A DNA stretch of 41,306 nucleotides from Betaproteobacteria bacterium (GCA_009927195.1 RFNL01000453.1:1-41306); one strand, 5' to 3'. Positions 1-9,556 are shown, counted from the first letter of the stretch. Translations and numbers: made by a program. Notes: generated from the letters alone by a model not told the origin.

Positions 1-87
1 GGAATTCGTGAATATGCCAAATTTTAGGTTGTCAGGGGTTCTTGTTGAATGATGCCATCGGCGCTGGGCCTTGGGGGTCAACTGGTT

Positions 88-303
88 TCATGCCCAAACA
101 TCTACTTCGGTGCCCAAAGTGTCGAGATTGTCTTTGGCTTTTTGGGAGGGGCGTTGCGAAACGTCGGTATCTGCATCGGGCGTGGAAGGGCCAGGCACCT
201 CAGTCACTCCCAGGGTGAGGGGCTTGGTCACAGCGGATATTTTCCGGATAGCCCCCTGAGCCTTGTTCAGGGGGCGATTGATACTGACGCCAGTGATTTT
301 CAT
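88..303 (-). CDS. small hypothetical protein (about 71 aa, MKITGVSINRPLNK...)
   Basis: ORF 88..336; internal ATG at 303 is preceded by AGGAG with good spacing (GGCAGGAGCGGTCATG). No recognisable domain; the N-terminus is only vaguely FlgM-like. Confidence 0.45.
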   Translation of the reverse strand: MKITGVSINRPLNKAQGAIRKISAVTKPLTLGVTEVPGPSTPDADTDVSQRPSQKAKDNLDTLGTEVDVWA

Positions 304-427
304 GACCGCTCCTGCCATTGCAATCCAAGATTGCAAACGGGTTCGGCAGAATTCTAGTGAACTTTAAAGAAATTTAAAAATAAATCACCTCGCACCACCC
401 GCCTTCGTCCGACAGTGACCTGTAGGG

Positions 428-1486
428 TCAGTCGTAGAAAGAGGTTGTCGTGCAGCACATCACCTTTTGCGACAGATTGCTTCGCAAAAACGGTTGTAAT
501 GCCAGTTGCATGGGTCGGCCATAGCGCGGTAACCCGTCTGAATGGGTTTTTAGGACCCCATTTTCTGATGGATTCACCACGGCCTTGTAAGAGGCCACCA
601 AAGTACTGCCTTGTTCCAGATGCGCCTGCGCCAGATGCGGGGCTATGGCAATGGCTTGTTCAAAACTTTGCAAGGCCTCATTGAATTGTTGCATCGCTTT
701 GAGCGCGCGACCGCGGTTGTAATGGGCTTGCGCAAAACGCGGGTCCAACTCCACTGCCATGGTGAAACTGTTGAGCGCAGGTTCCAATTGTTGCAATTGC
801 AGCAATGCCAAGCCGCGCTCATTGTGGGCTTGGGGCAATTGGGGTTTGAGCTCGATGGCTTTGTCAAAGCTTTCCAACGCCCGCTCGGCCAGTTTTTGCT
901 CCAACAAAATGCGGCCACGCGCCAGGTGATTGAGCGCGTCCTGAGGGTTCAAGGCAATGGCTTGGTCAAAACTGTCCAATGCCGCATCCCACTGGCGCAG
1001 GGCATGAAAGGCTTGTCCACGGTCATGCAAAGTTTGGGCATCGCTTTGCAGGGCAATCGCCCGGTTGTAACTGGCAATGGCCTTGTCCCAGAGCTTCAAA
1101 TGAACCCAAACTTTGCCCATTTGGTGGTGCAGTTTGCCATTTTGCGGGTGCAAAGCAATGGCTTGTTTCAAGCCTTGCAAAGCGTTATCCGGTTGTTTGA
1201 GCGCCATCAAGGCATGGGCCCGTCCCAGGTGCGAAGGTATGTATTGGGGATCCAGGGCGATGGCCTTCTCGTAACTGGCCACAGCCAAAGCCCATGATTT
1301 GAGCTCAGTCAGTGCCTCAGCTTTTTGATGGTGAGTCAGCGCTTGATCAGGTTCCAAGGTCATGGCTCTTTCATAACTGTCGATGGCTTCGCGCAGGTCT
1401 TTCTCTGCAAGGATGTGGCCGTTGCTGGCCGCCCAAGGTGTTGCAGTGCAAAATGACAGCAAAAGGCCGGCAACAAATTTGGACAT
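428..1486 (-). CDS. exported tetratricopeptide-repeat protein
   Basis: About eight consecutive 34-aa TPR units (e.g. ALDSFDQAIALNPQDALNHLARGRILLEQKLAE); N-terminal signal peptide-like MSKFVAGLLLSFCTATPWAAS; start moved from 1501 to M at 1486. Confidence 0.85.
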   Translation of the reverse strand: MSKFVAGLLLSFCTATPWAASNGHILAEKDLREAIDSYERAMTLEPDQALTHHQKAEALTELKSWALAVASYEKAIALDPQYIPSHLGRAHALMALKQPDNALQGLKQAIALHPQNGKLHHQMGKVWVHLKLWDKAIASYNRAIALQSDAQTLHDRGQAFHALRQWDAALDSFDQAIALNPQDALNHLARGRILLEQKLAERALESFDKAIELKPQLPQAHNERGLALLQLQQLEPALNSFTMAVELDPRFAQAHYNRGRALKAMQQFNEALQSFEQAIAIAPHLAQAHLEQGSTLVASYKAVVNPSENGVLKTHSDGLPRYGRPMQLALQPFLRSNLSQKVMCCTTTSFYD

Positions 1487-1675
1487 GTCTGGAACTCCCA
1501 TCGGTGTTTGCAGGTGTCGAAAAGCCTGCTTGGGAGAACCACATGCAATTACTGGGCCTGTATGAATTCGACACGGTGGCCGCGTATGAACCCATCATTG
1601 ATATCAAAACAATGAATATTTAGGCTGAAAAGCCAATCCTTGCAATCTTCAACCCCTCAATGTCCAGCAAGGCCA

Positions 1676-2524
1676 TCACCGTTCATCAATGACCCAATTG
1701 GTCAGCGTGCCTATACCGCTGATGGTCACTTCCAGCAAATCGTTGGGTTTGAGCCACAAAGGGGGTTTTCGGGCAAATCCAACGCCATCGGGCGTGCCTG
1801 TGGCAATCACATCGCCTGCCAGCAAAGTGGTGAACTGTGAGATATAAGCAATGATGGTGGGCACATCAAAAATCAGGTCATTGGTTGGGCTGTGCTGAAC
1901 TTGTTGGCCATTGAGGTGGGTGCTCAACAGGAGCTTGGATGGATCTGGAATTTCTTCACGGGTCACGATCCAAGGCCCCATGGAACCGCCGCGCTCAAAG
2001 TTTTTACCCACCGCCACAGAATGCTTGAATTGGTAATCGCGCACGCTGCCATCGTTCATGATGGTGTAACCAAACACATGGTCCAAGGCATTTTCTGCGG
2101 TGATGTATCGACCAGATTTGCCAATCACCAGCGCCAGTTCACCCTCAAAATCATATTCGGTGGAGACCCGTGGCCTGACAATGGGTTGTTGTGATGCGGC
2201 CAGCGATTGCACGTTGCGAAAGAACAAACTGGGGTGATCTGGCAGGGGCGCACCCACTTCAGCCACATGGCCTTTGTAATTTCTGCCAACGCAAAAAATG
2301 CGTTTGACATTGGGCAAGGGCAATTGCAAGACCGCTTGATCGAGTCGTACGCGCGCTTTTGTTTGGCTGATCGATTGCGCCAACAAGTCAGATTGGCCAG
2401 TCTCAATGACATCGAGCAGGCTGGCAAACTGATGGCCCAATGCGGGCCCTAAGTCAACCAAGCCTGAATCGAGTAAAGCCCCGAAAGTGGATTGGCCATC
2501 AACGGAGAAGCTTAAACATTTCAT
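1676..2524 (-). CDS. fumarylacetoacetate hydrolase (FAH) family protein
   Basis: Typical FAH-fold sequence: IFCVGRNYKGHVAEVGAPLPDHPSLFFRN, EYDFEGELALVIGKSGRYI, GYTIMNDGSVRDYQ, GDVIATGTPDGVGFARKPP. Confidence 0.9.
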   Translation of the reverse strand: MKCLSFSVDGQSTFGALLDSGLVDLGPALGHQFASLLDVIETGQSDLLAQSISQTKARVRLDQAVLQLPLPNVKRIFCVGRNYKGHVAEVGAPLPDHPSLFFRNVQSLAASQQPIVRPRVSTEYDFEGELALVIGKSGRYITAENALDHVFGYTIMNDGSVRDYQFKHSVAVGKNFERGGSMGPWIVTREEIPDPSKLLLSTHLNGQQVQHSPTNDLIFDVPTIIAYISQFTTLLAGDVIATGTPDGVGFARKPPLWLKPNDLLEVTISGIGTLTNWVIDER

Positions 2525-2622
2525 GGGGCCGCCTCGCTGTCTGCTGAAGGTTGTGAAATGGCATGTGTATAGTTGATAAAGGTATTGGATGTTCGGAAAT
2601 TGACCGTTTGTTACCGACGCTG

Positions 2623-2664
2623 CAATTGATATTCAAATGGATATTCTGATGGATTTCAATTGAT
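2623..2664. repeat. 12-bp-periodic direct-repeat array in divergent intergenic region
   Basis: GATATTC at 2628, GATATTC at 2640, GATTTC at 2652, flanked by CAATTGAT at 2623-2630 and 2657-2664. Confidence 0.6.
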
Positions 2665-2697
2665 GCGCTGCATCACCATTAACTGACAGGATGTCAC

Positions 2698-3690
2698 ATG
2701 AGCAAATTGAGAATCACGTTGGCTTGCTGGGATTACGATCGAACTGCGGCGCTGGCCAATGGCACGGTGGTTGCGGATGGACTCGACATCAACTACCTGA
2801 CATTGCCAGTGGAGGAGACATTTTTCAGGATGCTGCGCAGCAAGGAGTTTGAATGCGCAGAAATGTCCTTGTCGTCGTATTGCGTTTCATTGATGAAAGA
2901 TGTGCCAGATTTCATTGCCATCCCTGTTTTTCCTTCGCGCCTCTTCAGACACAACTCGATATTCATCCATGCGGACAGCGGCATCAAGGGGCCTGCTGAT
3001 TTGGTGGGTAAAAAAATTGGAACTCCCGAATACCAAATGACCGCGCCGGTGTGGATCCGTGGCATTTTGGAAGAGCATTACCAAGTTCCACATACCAGTG
3101 TTCAATACCTGACTGGCGGGGCAGAAACGACGGGTCGTGATGAAAAGATCAAACTTCAATTGCCTCCAGCGGTCAAGATCGCACCGATAGGTCCTACCCA
3201 AACCCTGTCCAGCATGATCGCAAAAGGCGAAATCGATGCCATGCACACGGCCAGGGTGCCCTCGACCTTCTACAGCCATCCGCAAAAAGTCAAGCGACTT
3301 TTTGAAAATTTCCAAGAGGTTGAGTCCGATTACTTCAAGAAAACCCAAATTTTGCCCATCATGCACACCATTGTGATCCGCAGGGATGTGTACGAAAAAA
3401 ATCGCTGGATGGCGCAATCCTTATACAAGGCATTCGTCCAATCCCAGCAAATCACTTATCAATCCTTGCGCGAGGTCGCTGCATTAAAAACCATGTTGCC
3501 CTGGCTCCCGGCGCATGTGGAACAACTTGACAGAGAGTTGGGCTCCGATTGGTGGGCCTATGGCTTTCAGCCCAATCGGCATGTGCTGGATACTTTTTTG
3601 CGTTATCACCACCAGCAAGGTTTATCCCAGCGTTTGCTCAAGCCGGAAGAGTTGTTTGCCCCGGAAACATTCGAGGCCTTTAAGATCTGA
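2698..3690 (+). CDS. 4,5-dihydroxyphthalate decarboxylase-like / periplasmic-binding-fold protein
   Basis: MSKLRITLACWDYDRTAALANGTVVADGLDINYLTLPVEETFFRMLRSKEFECAEMSLSSY matches the family pattern; no signal peptide. Confidence 0.75.
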   Translation: MSKLRITLACWDYDRTAALANGTVVADGLDINYLTLPVEETFFRMLRSKEFECAEMSLSSYCVSLMKDVPDFIAIPVFPSRLFRHNSIFIHADSGIKGPADLVGKKIGTPEYQMTAPVWIRGILEEHYQVPHTSVQYLTGGAETTGRDEKIKLQLPPAVKIAPIGPTQTLSSMIAKGEIDAMHTARVPSTFYSHPQKVKRLFENFQEVESDYFKKTQILPIMHTIVIRRDVYEKNRWMAQSLYKAFVQSQQITYQSLREVAALKTMLPWLPAHVEQLDRELGSDWWAYGFQPNRHVLDTFLRYHHQQGLSQRLLKPEELFAPETFEAFKI

Positions 3691-3919
3691 GCGTCTACGC
3701 AGTCCCCCCCCCAATCAGTCGATCTGTTTTGATGCATGCTTGTTTGGCGCGTTCAACGCGGACGGCGCCACAGCTGAACCCATCATCACCTGGCAATGCA
3801 GGCGCGTGGCGGCAGGCGATGGGATGGTCATGAAGGGGCTCATGTATTCAAAAGCGTTCGTTTTTGGTGTGTGCTTGAGTTTGTGCTCTAGATTGCGGTT
3901 TTCTGTCCGATATTAAGGT

Positions 3920-3962
3920 GGGTGTCAAAACACCCATGGCCCAGGGGTAGTCCTTTGGCCAT
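3920..3962 (+). promoter_or_regulatory. two adjacent stem-loops in leader of the M10 peptidase gene
   Basis: GGGTGT-CAAA-ACACCC (3920-3935), immediately followed by ATGGCC...GGCCAT (3936-3962), ending 26 nt before the ATG at 3989. Confidence 0.55.
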
Positions 3963-3988
3963 TTCGACCGCTTGATTTGTGCACCCTC

Positions 3989-5794
3989 ATGAAAATCAGT
4001 CCAACCGTTTTGCCAACATCGATTCAATCCAAAGGCATGCCCGAGAAAGTGGGATCGGTGGGCTTGCCCCAATCGGCCAGCAAGGGAATTGCCGTGGCAA
4101 TCCCTGCGGCCAGTGCGCAATCCCATGCTGCACCGGGATTGACCCAATGGGTCATGGGGCGACCTGGCAATGAAATGAGCGCCACCACCGGATTGGTCAA
4201 TGGCAAGGCGGCCTCAGTGCCCTTGACCTTGAGTTTGAAAAAAGGGGCTACCTATTCTTTCACGGGGGCATATGGTTATTCATACACCGGCAAATCAGCG
4301 CCTGTTGTCACCATGACCCTGACAGATGGCCAAGGCAAGGTCGTGAGTTCCAGCAAGGGCAACGCATTGACCTATGTTGCTACGGCCGATGGCGATTTCA
4401 CGATCACCATGGCCATCACAACCGCCAAGGGCTTTATGGCGCAATTCACCAATTACAAGTTGAATGCCAATCAAACCCTGTCCAAGTTACCCGTCAGCAG
4501 TGGCGACAAGAATGTGGACGCTGTGTTGGCGGGCGGATCCAATTGGTGGCACGACGCAGGTAATCTCGCCACACCGACCAACACACTTATTTCTCCCACA
4601 ATCAAGCAGCTGAGTGGTGCCAGATCATCCATTTCATATGGGTTCTTATCTGGAAATGAGTCTTATTTGTCGACGGCCGATAAAAAGAATTTCGAGGCCA
4701 TTCAACCGCTACAAAAAACGGCAATTAAATCGGCCTTTGATTACCTGTCAGGGTTGATCAATGTGGATTTTGTGCTGGACAATGACCATGCCGATATTCG
4801 GTTTGGCAACAACGACCAAAGCAGCAGCGCAGGGTACGCCACCTACCCGTCCACAGATCCCAATCGCCCCTCTATCCTGATGCTCGATAACAGCAACAAC
4901 GACCAAAACAAAGGCGGTAATTTAGCGGTCATGGGCAGCTATGGTTGGGAAACCTTGATTCATGAAATAGGTCATACCATGGGCTTGAAACACCCTGGCG
5001 CATACAACGCAGGCGGCGGCACCACGGCAGGCCCTTATTTGCCCCAGCCGATTGAAAACAGGGCCATGACCATCATGTCCTACAACAATCCACTGGCATC
5101 CAATCTCGTTACCTTAACGGGTACAACCACGGCTAACGCTTACACTTTGCGCACTGACATTTCTGCTGCCAATCCAGTTACCTATCAAACCCTGGACATC
5201 GCAGCACTTCAGTACATCTATGGTGCCAATACCAACACCACAGCGGCGGAAGTGTCCATCAAGGACAACTTTCAAACATTTCAAACGCTTTGGGCGCCCA
5301 CAGGTGTGACGCTCAATGCCTCAGAGACGACGCGGGAGAATTTGTTTGATTTGCGCGCCGGGGGTTACAGCTCTGTATCAGTTCGAACAGAGGCCGATCA
5401 ATTGGCAGGATTCAAATCACAGCTATTGGCCCAAGGTTTTGACCAATCCAAGGCTTCAGCCGCTGCCAGCTCGGTCATGTCTTCGCTCAAGACCAAAAAA
5501 GCCGATGTCACCCTCTACAACGGTAAAAATGCCTTGGCCTTGAGTTATGGCAGCAAAGTGTCCGCAGTGGTGGGTGGGTCGGCAGCCGATAAGTTTTATG
5601 CCAGCAACTACGACACCGAAATCGATGGTGGAGAGGGCACCGACACCTTGTACTTGCAAGGCACGGCTAAAGACTGGACCATAGACAGGGACAGGGGCTT
5701 GGCCACTGCCATAACCGGCGGGGCAAAGATCAAGTTTCGCAGCATAGAGGCCATCAGTTATTACAAGGCCAATACAGCCCTGCTGCACGCTTGA
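3989..5794 (+). CDS. M10 (serralysin-like) metallopeptidase
   Basis: Metzincin zinc motif HEIGHTMGLKHPG and Met-turn IMSYNN; N-terminal beta-sandwich-like region; one degenerate RTX-like unit (DGGEGTDTLYLQG). ATG at 3989 preferred over GTG at 3977. Confidence 0.85.
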   Translation: MKISPTVLPTSIQSKGMPEKVGSVGLPQSASKGIAVAIPAASAQSHAAPGLTQWVMGRPGNEMSATTGLVNGKAASVPLTLSLKKGATYSFTGAYGYSYTGKSAPVVTMTLTDGQGKVVSSSKGNALTYVATADGDFTITMAITTAKGFMAQFTNYKLNANQTLSKLPVSSGDKNVDAVLAGGSNWWHDAGNLATPTNTLISPTIKQLSGARSSISYGFLSGNESYLSTADKKNFEAIQPLQKTAIKSAFDYLSGLINVDFVLDNDHADIRFGNNDQSSSAGYATYPSTDPNRPSILMLDNSNNDQNKGGNLAVMGSYGWETLIHEIGHTMGLKHPGAYNAGGGTTAGPYLPQPIENRAMTIMSYNNPLASNLVTLTGTTTANAYTLRTDISAANPVTYQTLDIAALQYIYGANTNTTAAEVSIKDNFQTFQTLWAPTGVTLNASETTRENLFDLRAGGYSSVSVRTEADQLAGFKSQLLAQGFDQSKASAAASSVMSSLKTKKADVTLYNGKNALALSYGSKVSAVVGGSAADKFYASNYDTEIDGGEGTDTLYLQGTAKDWTIDRDRGLATAITGGAKIKFRSIEAISYYKANTALLHA

Positions 5795-5910
5795 CCGACA
5801 CCCACTGATCGCTCAAGGGCTGGGCGGCCCCGTTGATTGCTTGGCTAGGCCTGGAAGGCCATGGTTTGCGTGCGATTGCCAAAAACTTGCTTGCCCAAGG
5901 AGCGATGCCA

Positions 5911-7725
5911 TTATGGTGCGGCGTCTGGTTTGAACCCTGCATAGCGAGATACACGCTGTGACTGAACCAGGCGGCGGACACGGCGTTGGGGTAGCCCAAT
6001 GTGATGCAAGGTTTGGCTGGCCAAGCTCAAACTGGCCTCAAATATTTCCGGCACCACATCGCGGGCACCAGCTTCGCGCAAATGATTCAAGTCGTAGTCG
6101 TCCCGGGTGCGAACAACCACAGGAACGGTGGGCGCATGTTGTTGGACCAGTGCCAGCACCTTGAGTGCAGTTTGCGTATCGTCGCAACTGATGACCACGG
6201 CTGAGGCGCGTGCCAATCCAGCAGACATCAAACTGGCCAATTGCGTGGCGTCGCCATATTCGACCCGATGGCCCGCGAGCATTGCGGCATGGACCACATC
6301 CGGATGCAGGTCCAAGGCAATATAACCAATGTTTTCTGCCTCCAACAAATGGCAAAGATTTTTCCCGGTGCGGCCAAAACCACAAACGATGACGTGATGA
6401 TCAATCGACATGCTGTGCTGCGCCAAAGCCGTGAGGTGCAAGGATTGAGATAACCAGTCATCGGCTGTAAATCGGTAAACCATGCGTTCAGCGTATTGAA
6501 TCAAAAATGGCGTAGCCACCATGGACAGCACCATGGCGGCTAAAACAGGATTTGACCAAAGTGGGTTGATCAATCCATTGGCCAGGCCCAGCGAGAGAAG
6601 CACAAAGCCAAATTCGCCAGCTTGCGCGAGATAAATCCCGGTTTTCGCAGCCACGCCCAGTGGCGCGCCGACCCACTTGGCCAATGCCGCCACCAACAAA
6701 GCCTTGATGACCACGGGAACCACCGTCAACACCAATACCCAGGCCCACTGTTGGTACAAAACCGCCCAATCCAGTTTCATGCCAATGGTGATGAAAAACA
6801 ATCCCAGCAAGACATCATGAAAGGGTCGAATGTCGTTTTCGATGCGGAGTTTGAAGTCGGTCTCTGCAATCAGCATCCCCGCCATGAATGCGCCCATCGC
6901 CATCGAAAGTCCGGCAAGTTCGGTCAACCAAGAAAGACCCAATGTGATGAGCAATATATTCAGAATGAACAACTCGTCACTTTTGCGCAGTTCAATGATT
7001 TGTAGCCACCAGCGCATGACCTTTTGGCCGCCCCAGAGCAAGACGGTGACCAACATACCGGCCTTGAGCAGGGCCAAAGCCAGGGTGGTCCAGACGTTTC
7101 CTTCGTTGACCTGACCCAGCGCGGGTATGAGCACCAGCAAAGGCACCACAGCCAAGTCTTGAAAGAGCAATGCACCCATCACGCGATGACCATGGGGGGT
7201 TTCCAACTCGGCACGATCGGCCATCATCTTGACCACAATGGCCGTGCTGGACATGGCGAATGCAGCCCCCAATGCGAGTGCGCCCTGCCAGGTCAAATCC
7301 CAAGGCAATTGCAAGGTCTTCAAGAACCACCACAGCAAAGCATGACCTGCCACAGCGCCCAGCAATGTCAGAACCACTTGCGCCATTCCAAAGCCGAATA
7401 CCAACTGCCGCATGCCCATCAATTTAGGCAGGTTGAATTCCAGGCCAATCACAAACATCAAAAAAACCACCCCAAATTCGGCCAAGTATGTAACGCCTGG
7501 GTCTTGCGTGAATTGATGGTTGAATGCGTGGCCCAAAATGATGCCTGCCATCAAATAGCCCAACATGGCTGGCCAATGCAGCAAACGGCAAATCACCACG
7601 CTGATGACCGCTGCCAACAGGTAAATCAGGGTCAGGTCCAAGCCATTCATTGCGATATTCGCCATTCCATTCAATTCCCAAAAGAATCCATGTGCGGTCT
7701 CAATGCGTAGAAGTTCATGGGTCAT
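5911..7725 (-). CDS. CPA2 family monovalent cation:proton antiporter (Kef/YbaL-like) with RCK_N domain
   Basis: About 12 TM segments (LMAGIILGHAFNHQF, FGVVFLMFVIGLEFNLPKL) and a C-terminal NAD-binding RCK domain HVIVCGFGRTGKNLCHLLE. Start trimmed to MTHELL at 7725 (alternatives 7665/7650) because the longer ORF overlaps the divergent gene. Confidence 0.88.
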   Translation of the reverse strand: MTHELLRIETAHGFFWELNGMANIAMNGLDLTLIYLLAAVISVVICRLLHWPAMLGYLMAGIILGHAFNHQFTQDPGVTYLAEFGVVFLMFVIGLEFNLPKLMGMRQLVFGFGMAQVVLTLLGAVAGHALLWWFLKTLQLPWDLTWQGALALGAAFAMSSTAIVVKMMADRAELETPHGHRVMGALLFQDLAVVPLLVLIPALGQVNEGNVWTTLALALLKAGMLVTVLLWGGQKVMRWWLQIIELRKSDELFILNILLITLGLSWLTELAGLSMAMGAFMAGMLIAETDFKLRIENDIRPFHDVLLGLFFITIGMKLDWAVLYQQWAWVLVLTVVPVVIKALLVAALAKWVGAPLGVAAKTGIYLAQAGEFGFVLLSLGLANGLINPLWSNPVLAAMVLSMVATPFLIQYAERMVYRFTADDWLSQSLHLTALAQHSMSIDHHVIVCGFGRTGKNLCHLLEAENIGYIALDLHPDVVHAAMLAGHRVEYGDATQLASLMSAGLARASAVVISCDDTQTALKVLALVQQHAPTVPVVVRTRDDYDLNHLREAGARDVVPEIFEASLSLASQTLHHIGLPQRRVRRLVQSQRVSRYAGFKPDAAP

Positions 7726-7796
7726 GATTGTCCAACAGGGAAACTGTTCAAAGCGGTTAAACTGAATCTGAATATTTTTTGGAGGAGACGTTGGGT

Positions 7797-8762
7797 ATGC
7801 GCTGCTTGAAAACTTGGTGGGTGGGCTGTTTATGGGCCTGGGTGGTCTGTGGGGTTTGGGCACAAAGTTATCCCAGCCAACCCATTAAATTGATTCAGCC
7901 GTTTGCTCCGGGTGCTGCAAGTGAAGTGGCGTTGCGCATCGTTGCCGAGCGATTGGGCATGGCCCTCAAGACGGCTGTGTTGATTGAAAACAGGCCGGGC
8001 GCAGGTTCGACCTTGGGGGCCGATTCGGTGGCCAAGGCCACCCCGGATGGTTATACCTTGGTGGCGAGTTACAACTCTTCAATTGCACCGGGTCCGTTGA
8101 TGTACAGCAAGATTCCTTATGACCCGATCAAAGACTTTCAACACATTGCCTTGATTGGTGTTTACCCCCAATATTTGATTGTTCGCACAGATCACCCTGC
8201 CAAATCCATCCAAGACTTCATTCAGATCGTGCGCAACAAACCGGGCACTGTCAATTACGCCTCAGCGGGAGTGGGAACGTCTGGCTTTTTGGTGGCTGAA
8301 CTGCTCAAGCAAACCTTGTCACTTCAAATGACGCACATCCCGTATAAGGGCCCTGCCCAGGCGATCACCGATTTGTTGGGTGGCCGCTTGGACATGGTGC
8401 TGACCGCCAGTGCCACAGAGTTGGTCAAAGCGGGAAAGGTGCGCGTTTTGGCCGTGACCAGCGAAAAGCGCATTCCCATGTATCCAGACATCCCCGCTTT
8501 GGAGGAAATCGCTCCTGGTGTGCAAGCAGTTTCTTGGGTGGGCATATCCGCCCCGGCACAAACGCCCAAAGCCATCACCATGCGCCTGGAAAAAGAAATA
8601 TTGGCGGTGCTCAATGCGCCAGATATGCAGGCGCGCTTGTCTGAGCCCGCCTTGGGTCTTTTCCCTTTGACCTTGGGCTCAGACAAGTTTTTAGATTTCA
8701 TTCAGAAAGAAATGCGCACCTGGGCCCCAGTGATCAAGGCTGGAAACATTCGGGTGGACTGA
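7797..8762 (+). CDS. Bug/TctC-family tripartite tricarboxylate transporter substrate-binding protein
   Basis: Signal peptide MRCLKTWWVGCLWAWVVCGVWAQSYPSQPIKLIQPFAPG; ENRPGAGSTLGADSVAKATPDGYTL and HIPYKGPAQAITDLLGGRLDM motifs. Confidence 0.93.
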   Translation: MRCLKTWWVGCLWAWVVCGVWAQSYPSQPIKLIQPFAPGAASEVALRIVAERLGMALKTAVLIENRPGAGSTLGADSVAKATPDGYTLVASYNSSIAPGPLMYSKIPYDPIKDFQHIALIGVYPQYLIVRTDHPAKSIQDFIQIVRNKPGTVNYASAGVGTSGFLVAELLKQTLSLQMTHIPYKGPAQAITDLLGGRLDMVLTASATELVKAGKVRVLAVTSEKRIPMYPDIPALEEIAPGVQAVSWVGISAPAQTPKAITMRLEKEILAVLNAPDMQARLSEPALGLFPLTLGSDKFLDFIQKEMRTWAPVIKAGNIRVD

Positions 8763-8779
8763 GCTTTGTAGAGGTTTGC

Positions 8780-9532
8780 ATGTCAGAAGTCGTGATCATC
8801 ACCGGTGGCAGTCGTGGTATTGGGGCCGCCACGGCTCGGTTAATGGGATCCAAAGGTTGGTCGGTGGTGGTCAACCACCGCAATTCTCAGGCAGCCGCCT
8901 TGGAGGTGGTGGCCGATGTTGAGCGATTGGGCGGTCGTGCATGGGCGGTACAAGGCGATGTGGGCACTGAGGCGGATGTGCTGCATCTGTTTTCCGAGAC
9001 CGAGCGAGTCTTTGGCATGCCCACGGGCCTGGTCAATAACGCTGGCATTGTGGGACCGCGCAAAAGACGCATAGAGGACATGGATGTGGCCATCATGACC
9101 GAGGTGATGCGCGTCAACGTCATTGGTGCTTTGTTGTGCGCGCGCGAAGCCGCCAAACGCATGTCCACCCGCCATGGCGGGGCAGGGGGGGTGATCGTGA
9201 ATGTCTCCTCCGTTGGGGCACTCACAGGTTCCCCATTCACATTCATGGACTATGCGGCTTCCAAAGGTGCCATGGACACATTCAACCAAGGCATGGCGAC
9301 AGAGTTGGCTGCGTACGGGGTTCGGGTCAACGGTGTTCGACCGGGTTTGATCGATACCGACATCCATGCATCGGCGGGCATGGAAGATCGGGTCAGCAAG
9401 GTCGCCGCCCAAATGCCTGTGGGTCGTGCCGGCAGTGCTTTGGAGGTGGCCGAGGTGATTGCATTTTTGCTTTCACCAGCTTCATCTTATGTGACGGGCA
9501 GCATGATCAACGTGTCCGGCGGCGTGCGTTGA
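8780..9532 (+). CDS. SDR family NAD(P)-dependent oxidoreductase
   Basis: TGGSRGIGAAT, NNAG, YAASKGA, C-terminal SPASSYVTGSMINVSGG. Confidence 0.93.
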   Translation: MSEVVIITGGSRGIGAATARLMGSKGWSVVVNHRNSQAAALEVVADVERLGGRAWAVQGDVGTEADVLHLFSETERVFGMPTGLVNNAGIVGPRKRRIEDMDVAIMTEVMRVNVIGALLCAREAAKRMSTRHGGAGGVIVNVSSVGALTGSPFTFMDYAASKGAMDTFNQGMATELAAYGVRVNGVRPGLIDTDIHASAGMEDRVSKVAAQMPVGRAGSALEVAEVIAFLLSPASSYVTGSMINVSGGVR

Positions 9533-9556
9533 TGGGGTTAACTGCCAAGTGAAGCC

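Noticed and set aside
611-1297. 228-aa plus-strand ORF opposite the TPR gene
   Set aside because: Its apparent repeats (GNGLV.., LQ) are the reverse complement of the TPR coding repeats, not a separate repeat protein.
428-1486. Possible DNA repeat element or CRISPR-like periodicity of about 102 bp
   Set aside because: The periodicity is explained by 34-aa TPR units; repeats are diverged and not separated by unique spacers.
7024-7710. 228-aa plus-strand ORF rich in H/Q opposite the CPA2 antiporter
   Set aside because: Shadow ORF: complements of hydrophobic codons give H/Q-rich translations.
7797-8762. Possible complete tripartite tricarboxylate transporter
   Set aside because: No TctA/TctB genes adjacent; orphan Bug proteins are normal in this bacterial group.
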